From: Pseudomonadales bacterium
GTDB lineage: Bacteria > Pseudomonadota > Gammaproteobacteria > Pseudomonadales > Ketobacteraceae
Length of the DNA stretch: 64,000 nucleotides
Direction: 5' to 3'
NCBI GenBank assembly: GCA_002708905.1
Contig: PAPM01000025.1
Coordinates: 62,001 to 126,000, forward strand
The notes under the pieces are model-generated. The model made no database searches. It was not told where the DNA came from and was given only the letters and a program-made list of their open reading frames with translations. How positions within the stretch are numbered: position 1 is the first letter of the stretch; every line of letters starts with the position of its first letter. The translations under genes and the position numbers were made by a program. This document shows positions 27,561-36,570 of the stretch, piece by piece.

Positions 27561-30500
27561 TTACCGGTTACACCAGCGCAACCACAGATAATACAATGCA
27601 GGCAGCACAAACAGCGTCAACAACACCGCCGTCATCATACCGCCTACCATCGGCGCAGCAATACGACTCATCACCTCTGACCCGGTACCCGTGCCGTACA
27701 TCACTGGAATCAAACCGACGATGGTGGCAATGGCCGTCATCATAACCGGTCGCACCCGCAGACTGGCACCGTTCATCACCGCCTGCCGCAATGCTTGCGA
27801 GGTCAGCTTCCCAGCATCCGGCGCAACTTTCAGCTCCAGATAGGCCTGTTTGAGGTATTGCAGCATGATAACCCCGGTTTCCGCCGCCACCCCCGCAAGC
27901 GCGATAAAGCCAACGGCGGTGGCCACCGAGAAGTTAAAGCTCTCATACCACATCAACAAAACGCCACCCACCATCGCAAGGGGCAAGGTGATGATGATCA
28001 TGGTGACTTCAGCAAAGCTGCGGAAATTCATGTACAACAACACCACTATCAGCATGAAAGTCAGGGGCACTACGTAAGTCATTTTCTCCTTGGCCCGTTG
28101 CATGTATTCATACTGACCAGCCCAGGCAACGGAATAGCCCGGTGGCAAATCCAGTTTCTCCTTTACGGTTTCCCGAGCCTGCTCCACATAGCTACCCACA
28201 TCCACATTGTCGATATCAATAAAAGTCCAGCCGTTCAACCGTGCATTCTCACTCTTGATGCCCGGTGGCCCCTGCTCGATATAAACCCTTGCCACATCCT
28301 GCAACGACACCACCTGCCCACCGGGAGTGACGATAGGTAACAAAGCCAACTTTTCCGGAGTGTCCCGATAATCCTGCGGATACCTCAGGTTAATGGGATA
28401 GCGCTCCAACCCTTCCACCGTTTGTGCCACGTTCATACCACCAATGGCGGTAGCCACCACTTGCTGAATATCCGCCACATTTAATCCATAGCGCGCTGCT
28501 TTTTCCCGTTGAATGTCCACTTTGATATAGCGGCCACCGGCAACTCGTTCGGAGTACACAGATGCAGTACCGGGCACATCCTTCAAGAGGGTTTCCAGTT
28601 GCTGGCCGATGTCCTGAATCACGCTCAGATCCGGACCGGCCACCTTGATACCCACCGGCGTTTTAATCCCGGTAGCCAGCATATCAATACGGGTTTTGAT
28701 GGGCATGACCCAGGCATTGGTCAGGCCGGGCAGCTGTACCAATCGATCCAGTTCCTTTTTCAAACTCTCGGTGGTTACGCCATCACGCCATTGATCCTGC
28801 GGCTTCAATTGGATAAACGTTTCGATCATGGTTAAGGGTGCCGGGTCCGTTGCGGTTTCTGCCCGGCCCACTTTACCGAACACGTTATCCACTTCGGGAA
28901 CGGTGCGTATCAGTTTATCGGTTTGCTGTAACAGCTCCCGTGCTTTACCAATGGAGATGCCCGGATAAGTGGTGGGCATGTACATAAGATCCCCTTCATC
29001 CAGCGGCGGCATAAACTCACTGCCGATCTGCCGCAGGGGAATCAGCCCCAGCAGGGTAATCAATAACGCCACCAGTGCCGTGCTGACAGGAAACCGCAAC
29101 AACAGCCCAATCACCGGCCGATAACTCGCGATCAGCAGGCGATTAACCGGGTTACGGTTTTCTGCGATCACCTTGCCGCGAATAAAATAGCCCATCAACA
29201 CTGGCACCAGGGTAATGGCCAGGGCAGCGGCCGCCGCCATGGCATAGGTTTTGGTATAGGCCAGGGGAGAAAACATGCGTCCTTCCTGCGCCTCCAATGT
29301 AAACACCGGAATAAAACTGACGGTGATGATCAGCAAACTGAAGAATAATGCCGGCCCCACTTCGGCGGCGGAGTCCGCCACCACCTGCCACCGGTTTTGT
29401 GGCGTTAACGGGGTACGCTCCATGTGCTTGTGCATGTTTTCAATCAGCACAATGGCACCGTCTATCATGGCACCAATGGCGATAGCGATACCACCCAGGG
29501 ACATAATGTTGGCATTCAATCCCTGCCAGTACATGATGATGAACGCCACCAGAATACCCACCGGCAAACTGATGATCGCCACCAGCGATGAACGCACATG
29601 CAGCAAAAACACAATACATACCAGCGCCACCATCAGCAGTTCTTCGCCCAGTTTGTGCCACAGGTTTTTCACAGCCCGTTCAATCAGCGAAGAACGGTCG
29701 TAAACGGTCACCAGCTCGACCCCTTCCGGCAAGCCCTGCTTCAGTTGTTCCAGTTTGGCTTTCACACCGTCGATGGTCTTCTGGGCGTTCTCACCAAAAC
29801 GCATCACTACGACACCACCCACGGTTTCACCCTCACCATTGAGCTCAGCAATGCCGCGACGCATTTGCGGGCCCAACGCCACTTCCGCCACATCTTTCAA
29901 CAACAATGGCGTACCGCTGCGGTTAACACCCAACGGAATATTTTCCAGATCCGCTGCGTTTTGCACATAGCCGGTGGCCCGCACCATGTATTCCGCTTCG
30001 GCCATTTCCACCACTGAGGCCCCCACTTCCTGATTGCCCTGACGAATGGCATTTTGTATATGGGCGAGAGGAATACCAAAGGCGCGCAGCTTATCCGGAT
30101 TCACCTTGACCTGATATTGCTTCACCATACCGCCCACCGAGGCCACTTCCGACACACCGGGCACAGTCTGCAATTCAAACTTTAAAAACCAATCCTGGAT
30201 CGTGCGCAGTTGACTGATGTCGTGACGACCGCTGCGATCAACCAGTGCATACAGATACACCCAACCCACACCGGTGGCGTCCGGCCCTAACTGGGGATTG
30301 GCATTAGGTGGCAGATTGGGCGCCACCTGGCTCAAGTATTCCAGCACCCGGCTGCGGGCCCAATACAGATCCGTTTTTTCATTGAAGATCACGTAGACAT
30401 AGGAATCGCCAAAGAAGGAATAACCGCGTACCGTCACCGCGCCCGGCACCGACAGCATGGCCGTGGTAAGCGGATAAGTAACCTGGTCTTCCACCACCTG

Positions 30501-30674
30501 GGGGGCCTGTCCCGGATAGCTGGTTTTGATAATCACCTGCACGTCCGACAAATCCGGAATGGCATCCACCGGCGTATTCTTGAGAGCATAACCGCCCACA
30601 CCAATGATCATGACCATGGCCAGCAACACAAAGAACCGATTGAAGACCGACCAACGAATAATGGCTTCAATCAT
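27561..30674 (-). CDS. cusA: CusA-type copper/silver RND efflux permease
   Basis: 1037 aa from the ATG at 30674, which overlaps the CusB stop and has GGAG nine bases upstream; an ATG five codons earlier is less likely. It belongs to the heavy-metal (HME) RND family: N-terminus MIEAIIRWSVFNRFFVLL, TM4 with AIGAMIDGAIVLIENMHKH. The three methionines that carry Cu(I)/Ag(I) in E. coli CusA are conserved in context (LMYMPTTYPG, PLTMIETFIQLKP, RIDMLATGIKTP). It exports monovalent copper or silver from periplasm and cytoplasm together with CusB and the CusC-like channel. Last gene of the operon. Confidence 0.95.
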   Translation of the reverse strand: MIEAIIRWSVFNRFFVLLAMVMIIGVGGYALKNTPVDAIPDLSDVQVIIKTSYPGQAPQVVEDQVTYPLTTAMLSVPGAVTVRGYSFFGDSYVYVIFNEKTDLYWARSRVLEYLSQVAPNLPPNANPQLGPDATGVGWVYLYALVDRSGRHDISQLRTIQDWFLKFELQTVPGVSEVASVGGMVKQYQVKVNPDKLRAFGIPLAHIQNAIRQGNQEVGASVVEMAEAEYMVRATGYVQNAADLENIPLGVNRSGTPLLLKDVAEVALGPQMRRGIAELNGEGETVGGVVVMRFGENAQKTIDGVKAKLEQLKQGLPEGVELVTVYDRSSLIERAVKNLWHKLGEELLMVALVCIVFLLHVRSSLVAIISLPVGILVAFIIMYWQGLNANIMSLGGIAIAIGAMIDGAIVLIENMHKHMERTPLTPQNRWQVVADSAAEVGPALFFSLLIITVSFIPVFTLEAQEGRMFSPLAYTKTYAMAAAAALAITLVPVLMGYFIRGKVIAENRNPVNRLLIASYRPVIGLLLRFPVSTALVALLITLLGLIPLRQIGSEFMPPLDEGDLMYMPTTYPGISIGKARELLQQTDKLIRTVPEVDNVFGKVGRAETATDPAPLTMIETFIQLKPQDQWRDGVTTESLKKELDRLVQLPGLTNAWVMPIKTRIDMLATGIKTPVGIKVAGPDLSVIQDIGQQLETLLKDVPGTASVYSERVAGGRYIKVDIQREKAARYGLNVADIQQVVATAIGGMNVAQTVEGLERYPINLRYPQDYRDTPEKLALLPIVTPGGQVVSLQDVARVYIEQGPPGIKSENARLNGWTFIDIDNVDVGSYVEQARETVKEKLDLPPGYSVAWAGQYEYMQRAKEKMTYVVPLTFMLIVVLLYMNFRSFAEVTMIIITLPLAMVGGVLLMWYESFNFSVATAVGFIALAGVAAETGVIMLQYLKQAYLELKVAPDAGKLTSQALRQAVMNGASLRVRPVMMTAIATIVGLIPVMYGTGTGSEVMSRIAAPMVGGMMTAVLLTLFVLPALYYLWLRWCNR

Positions 30675-32184
30675 GGGACATCGCTCCATTCATTGCATGA
30701 CCGTCATCCAAAATATGGATCATCGTGACCAAAAAGGACCAGTCTTCTGTGATTTCGAATACGAAATGAATCTGCATGCCGGGCTTGAGACTACCCATGT
30801 CCACAGATTCCGCCACATCAAAATCCATGGTGGCCGGATCGCGGCCCCACTTTGGAATGGCATCGCGGGAAATATTCAGCACGCGATTTTCCCTATCCAC
30901 GGAATTGATGACCCCCATGACGTCGGCGGTTTTATCCATAGTGCTGTCATCAGAGCCGTCACCCAATTCTTCATGGTGCATACGCTTGAAGTCAGAAGTC
31001 TTGGAAGACTCGGAGTCCAACAGGAACTGCGCGGCCGTGACCACCGCTTCATCCGGTTGCAGACCGTCGAGAATCTCCACCCGGCCCTCCGCAATGCGCC
31101 CCACTTTCACATTGATGGACTTGAAGCGGCCATCTCCCAGCGCCAGCACCACACGATCAGTCTTGCCGGTGCGAATCAGCGCCTCGCGGGGAATCAACAG
31201 ATTACTGCTTTCCGACAGCGCGTGAATCATTACCTGGGCGAACATATTGGGCTTGAGTTCGCCGTCGGGATTGGCAAAGCGCATGCGCAGTTTGATAGTG
31301 CGGGTTTTCTCATCCAGGGTGGGATAGACATAGTCCACTTTGCCCTTCCACTCCCGCCCCGGCAGGTAATCCAGAGTCATGGTGACTTCCGCCCCCACCT
31401 TTACCAATGATGCCTGGCGTTCAAATACTTCCGCTTCCACCCAGACTTCATCCAGAGCACCGATAGACATCACGGTGGTACCGGGTTGAATAAAAAAACC
31501 TTCACGAATGTTAAGGTTGTCCACCACGCCTTTCTGGGGTGAATACAAGGTTACGGTTTGACTGACCTTGCGATTTTTGCGCAACTGATTAATGGTGTTT
31601 TCCGAGATCTGCAGCGCTTTCAGTCGATCGTGGCCAGCACTGATCAGCCGTTTATTGTTGCGCTCCAATGCCAGCAAATATTCTTCCTGGGCATTCACCA
31701 GCTCCGGCGAATACAGATCATAAAGCGGTTGTCCCTTTTCCACCGGATCGCCTTCGGCTTTTACGTACAGCTTTTCCACCCAACCCTGCACCCGAGGATG
31801 GATATGGATCAGGGTATCCTGGTTGTATTGCACATAACCCACCGTATTGATTTCGGTAAGCAGCACGCCGCTCTGGGCTTTTTCGGTACGCACCCCCAGA
31901 TTGTTCACCACCTCCGGTGAGATGCGGACGGTACCGGGGCCGGAATCGTTACCCGTGTTATCGTCGGCATATACCGGGATCAGATCCATGCCCATCGGCG
32001 ACTTGCCGGGCTGATCCCGCTTGTAATTGGGGTCCATGGGCGCTACCCAGTAGAGCGGTTCAGGCTCGCCACTGTCGCCTTTTTCTGCGTCTCCCATGTT
32101 CGATTGGGGAGCCAGAAACCAGGTCAGTGCCGCACCGACCACTGCACCCACAACAACTGCAGGCAATAATACAAGCTTATTCAT
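30667..32184 (-). CDS. cusB: CusB-type adaptor with fused CusF-like C-terminal domain
   Basis: 505 aa. A membrane-anchoring N-terminal helix is followed by a heavy-metal-binding segment (LYWVAPMDPNYKRDQPGKSPMGMDL). Then comes the adaptor core: lipoyl motifs YSPELVNAQEEYLLALERN and SPQKGVVDNLNIREG, barrel domain LDEVWVEAEVFE. The last 90 residues (from about 412) resemble the periplasmic copper chaperone CusF: TADVMGVINSVDRENRVLNIS, KW and TMDF. The CusF metal-binding histidine is not present and one of its two methionines seems missing, while the Trp and one Met remain. The CusC-like stop overlaps its start and CusA overlaps its end, so the operon is tightly coupled. Confidence 0.92.
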   Translation of the reverse strand: MNKLVLLPAVVVGAVVGAALTWFLAPQSNMGDAEKGDSGEPEPLYWVAPMDPNYKRDQPGKSPMGMDLIPVYADDNTGNDSGPGTVRISPEVVNNLGVRTEKAQSGVLLTEINTVGYVQYNQDTLIHIHPRVQGWVEKLYVKAEGDPVEKGQPLYDLYSPELVNAQEEYLLALERNNKRLISAGHDRLKALQISENTINQLRKNRKVSQTVTLYSPQKGVVDNLNIREGFFIQPGTTVMSIGALDEVWVEAEVFERQASLVKVGAEVTMTLDYLPGREWKGKVDYVYPTLDEKTRTIKLRMRFANPDGELKPNMFAQVMIHALSESSNLLIPREALIRTGKTDRVVLALGDGRFKSINVKVGRIAEGRVEILDGLQPDEAVVTAAQFLLDSESSKTSDFKRMHHEELGDGSDDSTMDKTADVMGVINSVDRENRVLNISRDAIPKWGRDPATMDFDVAESVDMGSLKPGMQIHFVFEITEDWSFLVTMIHILDDGHAMNGAMSHD

Positions 32185-33568
32185 GGACAGAATCTCCCAC
32201 GCTTAATCCGGTTGCAGCGGCTTCATCGGCCGAGGCAAAAAAGTAGTTCAACTGTGCTGCGGTCTGCTGCTGTTGCACGGCGATGGCCAACGCGTCAATC
32301 TCGGCGTTGAGTTCCGCGATACGGGCCCGCATCACTTCGGCAAAGTCACCGTTGTCATTGGTGTAGGCGGTCAGCGCGGCTTCTGCCTGCTCGTGCATTT
32401 GTGGTAACAACGTTTGTTGGTAAAGCTGATGCCGCTGTCTCAGGCGCGTCCACTGGGCGCGGGCCGCTTCAAACTCGGACAGCAGGGCTTTCAGCCGCAA
32501 CCATTTCTGGGTTTTGATGGATTCCACTTTGGATACTGCAGCCGACACCTCACGATCCTGCCGGTTACCGGTAAAGATGGGCAAATCAAAGGACAGGCCG
32601 ACGGAAAAGAAATCTGCCCGCTCGTTGCCCATGGGGTCATCATCGCGATAACCATAACTGGCATTCAGGCCCCACTCCGGTTTGTACTTTTGGCGGGCCA
32701 GATCCACATCGGCACCGCTGGCGACAATCTGCTGATCCAACATGCGGATAGAAGGATGCTGCATAAAATAGGGAGCCAGTTGTTGCCAATCACTGGTTTG
32801 ATCCATGGCCGCCTGCGGAGCGATCAAGCCAACGGCAGGCAACTGTTCAGGCAGCTCGATCTGCGGACGAGTGATCAACAATGTGCTGGTGTTTACATCC
32901 TCTTGCGGTTGGTCCTGGATGTTGCCTACCCATTGGGACAGCGTCGCCAATCCGGAATCCCGCTGCTGCTGCAACTGAGTCAGCCGATCATCAAGGCGCG
33001 TCAACTCCAGTTGCGCACGGATGACGTCCTGCTGCCGGGTGCGGCCCAAGGCGGAAGAGTAACTGCTCTGACTGATATCGGACATCTGCTCAAACAGATA
33101 GCGGTTGCGTTCAATCAGTTCAATGGTGGCCTCACTTCTCCAGGTTTCCAGCCACAGTCGACTGACCTGCAGTTGAATCTGGGCCTGCCGTTCCTGGCGC
33201 TCGAATGGCATTACGGCACTGCGCAGCTGTAGTTGCTTTTGCTTCAGTTCCAATTGCTCCCCACGGGGAAACATCTGGGTAATACCCACCTTGAACTGGG
33301 TCATGGGCTCCTGATTGAAATCCCAGGTATCTGTGGGCAGGTTGGCAAAGGCCAGGCTGACCTTGGGATCCGGCAAAGCACCGGAAGCCACGCTCATTTC
33401 CTCCATGGAACGCTGGGAGTGACGGTTCCCCTGCAACCAGGGGTCCTGTTCCCTGGCCAGGGCAACCGCCTGATCCAGGGTAAGTAATTGCGAATGCACG
33501 GATGCACTGCCCAACAGGCAGAACGCAGCCAACACTTGCTGAAAAAAGGGTAATGACGGACGTTTCAT
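32177..33568 (-). CDS. cusC: TolC-family outer membrane channel of the Cus system
   Basis: 463 aa with a signal peptide ending near SASVHSQ. Two repeats of the outer membrane efflux protein family are visible: LTLDQAVALAREQDPWLQGNR at the start and a second half from about residue 250. Long helices rich in Gln, Arg and Glu, such as LELKQKQLQLRSAVMPFERQE, form the periplasmic coiled coils. There is no lipobox cysteine, unlike E. coli CusC. It overlaps cusB by eight bases. It provides the outer-membrane exit for copper/silver pumped by CusBA. Confidence 0.9.
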   Translation of the reverse strand: MKRPSLPFFQQVLAAFCLLGSASVHSQLLTLDQAVALAREQDPWLQGNRHSQRSMEEMSVASGALPDPKVSLAFANLPTDTWDFNQEPMTQFKVGITQMFPRGEQLELKQKQLQLRSAVMPFERQERQAQIQLQVSRLWLETWRSEATIELIERNRYLFEQMSDISQSSYSSALGRTRQQDVIRAQLELTRLDDRLTQLQQQRDSGLATLSQWVGNIQDQPQEDVNTSTLLITRPQIELPEQLPAVGLIAPQAAMDQTSDWQQLAPYFMQHPSIRMLDQQIVASGADVDLARQKYKPEWGLNASYGYRDDDPMGNERADFFSVGLSFDLPIFTGNRQDREVSAAVSKVESIKTQKWLRLKALLSEFEAARAQWTRLRQRHQLYQQTLLPQMHEQAEAALTAYTNDNGDFAEVMRARIAELNAEIDALAIAVQQQQTAAQLNYFFASADEAAATGLSVGDSVHE

Positions 33569-33630
33569 AACGGCCCCGAATCAAGTTAAACGGTACGCCC
33601 GAGCGATCGGGCAGACGGATTTATCCTGTT

Positions 33631-34050
33631 TCAGGCCGCCATTGGCGGTTTAATGGGCTGAGAGGGAGGGAGCAGGGAATACAGGTCGATGCCACACTGG
33701 ATCTGTTCCGTGGCGCCGAACACAGGGAGGGTGAATATGTTAGTCAAAGGTACACCATGGCCCCCACCACAGAGAGCAGAGGGACAGTGACAGCCAGGGG
33801 AGCAACAGTCATGGTCAGCTGAATCTGCCTGGTTTGAGGCCTGATCCACCATCGCGGTGGGTACAGCTCGATGCATTAGGTGAGAAGGCCCTGCTTGAGC
33901 CGTTGACACCATATGATCCTGGCCGGACAGGCCGTTGTGTTCCTCATGGCATGCCGCCTGCGCTGTAGCAGCAAACACAACCAAACCCCAGATGCTCATC
34001 AGCATCAGGGTGGTTCGAATTACATTCTGCACAGAGTAAATCAGTGGCAC
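33631..34050 (-). CDS. Small exported Cys/His-rich protein heading the cus operon
   Basis: 139 aa if it starts at the GTG at 34050; an ATG at 34005 is a possible alternative that still keeps the signal core (GLVVFAATAQA). The mature protein has a His/Met-rich stretch (HEEHNGLSGQDHMVS, HLMH) and a compact cysteine/histidine cluster (HDCCSPGCHCPSALCGGGH), which looks like a copper or silver ligand set. Small proteins of this kind often precede cusCBA or copper-resistance genes in gammaproteobacteria. I infer metal binding or sensing in the periplasm. It ends 62 bases before cusC, so it is probably the first gene of the operon. Confidence 0.7.
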   Translation of the reverse strand: MPLIYSVQNVIRTTLMLMSIWGLVVFAATAQAACHEEHNGLSGQDHMVSTAQAGPSHLMHRAVPTAMVDQASNQADSADHDCCSPGCHCPSALCGGGHGVPLTNIFTLPVFGATEQIQCGIDLYSLLPPSQPIKPPMAA

Positions 34051-34054
34051 CGGG

Positions 34055-34129
34055 AAACTCGTCTTTCACGTCGAGTTTTCATGATAGAACATCCCACCCT
34101 GACAGGGAAGCCTGACCAGAGTGGGATGT
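34055..34129 (-). promoter_or_regulatory. Structured leader / promoter region of the cus operon
   Basis: Two hairpins and a palindrome lie in the 105 bases before the Cys/His-rich gene. ACATCCCAC (34089-34097) pairs with GTGGGATGT (34121-34129). Inside it is the perfect palindrome CCCTGACAGGG (34097-34107). AAACTCG (34055-34061) pairs with CGAGTTT (34072-34078), ending four bases before the GTG. The outer hairpin could instead end the acyl-CoA dehydrogenase transcript, although no U-run follows. A TATCAT-like -10 for the leftward operon lies between the hairpins. Metal-dependent control by a MerR- or CusR-type regulator is inferred only. Confidence 0.4.
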
Positions 34130-34155
34130 GAATCCGTGGACTTGGTTAACCGGCA

Positions 34156-35298
34156 CTATCGACCGACGATACCACGGGAGATCACTTCCTTCATGATCTC
34201 GGAAGAACCGGCATAGATGGTCTGGATACGGGCATCCACATAGAAACGGGAGATGGGATATTCCACGGTGTAACCGTAACCACCGAACATCTGCAGACAG
34301 TCGTTGACCGCACGCAGCTGCATTTCAGTGGTGGCCAGTTTCAATACCGCAGCGTCGTCCACCGTCATTTTGCCCTGCTTGAACTTGGCGATGTTCTTTT
34401 CCAGCAGCGCCAGGTTCAGCTCGATGTCGGTCTTCACGTCCGCCAGCTTGAAACGGGTGTTCTGGAATTTGGCAATAGGCTGACCAAAGGCCTGACGTTC
34501 CTGCACATAGGCAGCAGCCAGATCCAGGGCACCCTGGGCCGCACCCACTGCCTGGGTGGAACAACCCAGACGCTCACGGGGCAGCTCTTCCATCAGGTAG
34601 ACAAAGCCTTTGCCTTCTTCACCCAGCAGGGCGTCAGCGGGCACCCGCAGATCACTGAAGAACAACTCGGCGGTGTCACTGGAGTGCTGGCCGATTTTCT
34701 CGATTTTCTTGCCGGTGGAGTAACCCGGCAGGGTTGTGTCCACCAGGAACAGGGAAATCCCCTTGGCACCGGCCTTCGGATCGGTCTTGGCACAGACGAT
34801 GACCATATCAGCGTGAATACCGTTGGTAATAAAGACTTTGGAGCCGTTGATGACGTATTCGTCGCCGTCTTTCACCGCAGTGGTACGCAGAGCGGCCAGG
34901 TCACTACCTGCACCGGGCTCGGTCATGCCAATGGCCGTCACCACTTCACCGGTAACCATCTTCGGCAGCCACTTGGCCTTTTGCTCTTCAGTACCGATGT
35001 TGTTGATATAGGGGGCACAGATATTGGCGTGGATGTTATAACCGGTGGCGAGACCGGCGTAACCCAGGCGGGACATCTCCCACATGATCATCTGGGTGAC
35101 GTCAAAGCTGGCGCCGGCCGAGCCGTATTCTTCCGGCATGTCCACCAGCAGCAAACCGGCTGCACCCATGGTGTTCCAAACCTCACGGGGCATCATATGG
35201 TTCTTTTCCCATTCTTCGAAATGGGGTTCGATTTCCTGCTCCAGGAAACGCAAAACCATGTCACGAAACAGATCCAATTCTTCGTTTTGCTCGCTCAT
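34156..35298 (-). CDS. Acyl-CoA dehydrogenase
   Basis: 380 aa, the normal length. It oxidises an acyl-CoA at the alpha-beta bond with FAD and passes electrons to ETF. Motifs: IGMTEPGAGSDL (FAD/substrate loop), FITNGIHADM, ERQAFGQPIAKFQ and QMFGGYGYTVEYP. At the place of the MCAD catalytic base (YEGT) this protein has YAGSSEI. A glutamate in ELPRERLGCS matches the base position of isovaleryl- and long-chain enzymes, so it belongs to that branch. The Shine-Dalgarno lies inside the palindrome AGAGGCCTCT. It is divergent from an AraC regulator that may control it. Confidence 0.93.
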   Translation of the reverse strand: MSEQNEELDLFRDMVLRFLEQEIEPHFEEWEKNHMMPREVWNTMGAAGLLLVDMPEEYGSAGASFDVTQMIMWEMSRLGYAGLATGYNIHANICAPYINNIGTEEQKAKWLPKMVTGEVVTAIGMTEPGAGSDLAALRTTAVKDGDEYVINGSKVFITNGIHADMVIVCAKTDPKAGAKGISLFLVDTTLPGYSTGKKIEKIGQHSSDTAELFFSDLRVPADALLGEEGKGFVYLMEELPRERLGCSTQAVGAAQGALDLAAAYVQERQAFGQPIAKFQNTRFKLADVKTDIELNLALLEKNIAKFKQGKMTVDDAAVLKLATTEMQLRAVNDCLQMFGGYGYTVEYPISRFYVDARIQTIYAGSSEIMKEVISRGIVGR

Positions 35299-35440
35299 GA
35301 GAGGCCTCTTCCAGCTAATGAATGATAAAAACCCCGATCCGCAATCGGACCAGGGTGTGCTGCAGATTGGGCTGCATAAGGTCTAGAAGTGTGGACCACC
35401 TGCGCCATTCCCTCAATGATGAATCAAGCCAAATAATTAG

Positions 35441-35490
35441 CATTTACGGACCACAAATGGCCATATTAGTGAAATTTCGACATTTACAGG
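35441..35490. promoter_or_regulatory. Direct repeats between the acyl-CoA dehydrogenase and araC-type genes
   Basis: CATTTACGG at 35441 and CATTTACAGG at 35481 are direct repeats exactly 40 bases apart (about four helical turns), with a shorter CATTT at 35524. AraC-family dimers typically bind direct repeats in phase, so these are candidate sites for the adjacent regulator. Confidence 0.4.
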
Positions 35491-35544
35491 GCTAGATAGG
35501 CCTCTATACTTACCTATTTCGGACATTTGGCATCCACAGACAAG

Positions 35545-36564
35545 ATGAAGGCCCATTACACCAACCACACCGTATCCATTCACTTTGCCCGCGCCTATCT
35601 GGAACGGGGTCGCCAACTGGGCCTGGATTGCACGGCACTGATGGAATACGCCGCCCTCACCCCGGCCCTGCTGGAGGATGATCGCAACCGCCTGGCCCCC
35701 TATCAATTAGCCCGACTGTTGCACAAAGTCATGGTGGACGGTGATGACGAGTTTATGGGGCTGGCCGCAGAGCAGGCCCGCTTCGGGATCTTTACCCTGT
35801 TGGCAGAACGCCTGATCCATTGCGCCACTCTACGGGATGCTCTGGTGGAAACCCGCCGCTTTTACCGTTTGGTCACCGGCTCAGTGTTGTTTGAGATCCA
35901 CGAGTCCGCCGATGTCACCCGGCTTAGCCTGCGCATGACCCAACCGGAGAAAGATCCGGAGTTTGTGATGACGGAATTGTTGATGCTGATCTGGCACCGG
36001 TTTCCGTCCTGGCTCATTGCCGAAGTCATCCCCTTGAACGCAGTACACATGGTGATGCCAGAACCACGCCACCGAGCCGAGTATCCACTCCTGTTCCCCT
36101 GCCCGGCCTGGTTCAATCAAACTGAAAACAGCCTGCTCTGGCCCACCTATATGATGGAGCGCCCCATTCAGCAAACGGAAGAACAGCTGCGGCGTTATCT
36201 GGCGAAAGTCCCCCTGGTGTGGTTCCGCAAGCTGCAGTTTGCCGAGCAGCTAACCGAGAGGGTTACCCATATTCTTAAGCACTGTGAAGATCTGCAACGG
36301 ATTTCGATAGAAGATGTGGCAGCCCAACTGCATATGACTTCCCGCACCCTGCGCCGCAAGCTCACTGTAGAAGGAACCCAGTTCCAGTCGTTGAAAGACA
36401 ATGTACGACGGGAACGGGCGATTTACTGGTTAAGCCAGAACAGCTCCATAAAGGAGGCGGCGGCCAAAACCGGGTACACCGAGACGGCCTCCTTTGTCCG
36501 CGCTTTCAAACACTGGACCGGGCTCTCACCGGGGCAATACAAACGTCAGCTGCTGGCCCAATAA
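35545..36564 (+). CDS. AraC-family transcriptional regulator (OruR/ArgR-type N-terminal domain)
   Basis: 339 aa from the ATG at 35545; a TTG six codons earlier (35527) is in frame and equally unproven, as neither has a good Shine-Dalgarno. Residues 1-190 form the Arabinose_bd-type ligand domain found in AraC proteins near lipid and acyl-CoA genes (HTVSIHFARAYLERGRQLGLD, LLAERLIHCATLRDALVETRRFY). The C-terminal third has two helix-turn-helix motifs: ISIEDVAAQLHMTSRTLRRKL and SIKEAAAKTGYTETASFVRAFK, ending WTGLSPGQYKRQ. It probably controls the divergent acyl-CoA dehydrogenase. Confidence 0.9.
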   Translation: MKAHYTNHTVSIHFARAYLERGRQLGLDCTALMEYAALTPALLEDDRNRLAPYQLARLLHKVMVDGDDEFMGLAAEQARFGIFTLLAERLIHCATLRDALVETRRFYRLVTGSVLFEIHESADVTRLSLRMTQPEKDPEFVMTELLMLIWHRFPSWLIAEVIPLNAVHMVMPEPRHRAEYPLLFPCPAWFNQTENSLLWPTYMMERPIQQTEEQLRRYLAKVPLVWFRKLQFAEQLTERVTHILKHCEDLQRISIEDVAAQLHMTSRTLRRKLTVEGTQFQSLKDNVRRERAIYWLSQNSSIKEAAAKTGYTETASFVRAFKHWTGLSPGQYKRQLLAQ

Positions 36565-36570
36565 ACCGCC

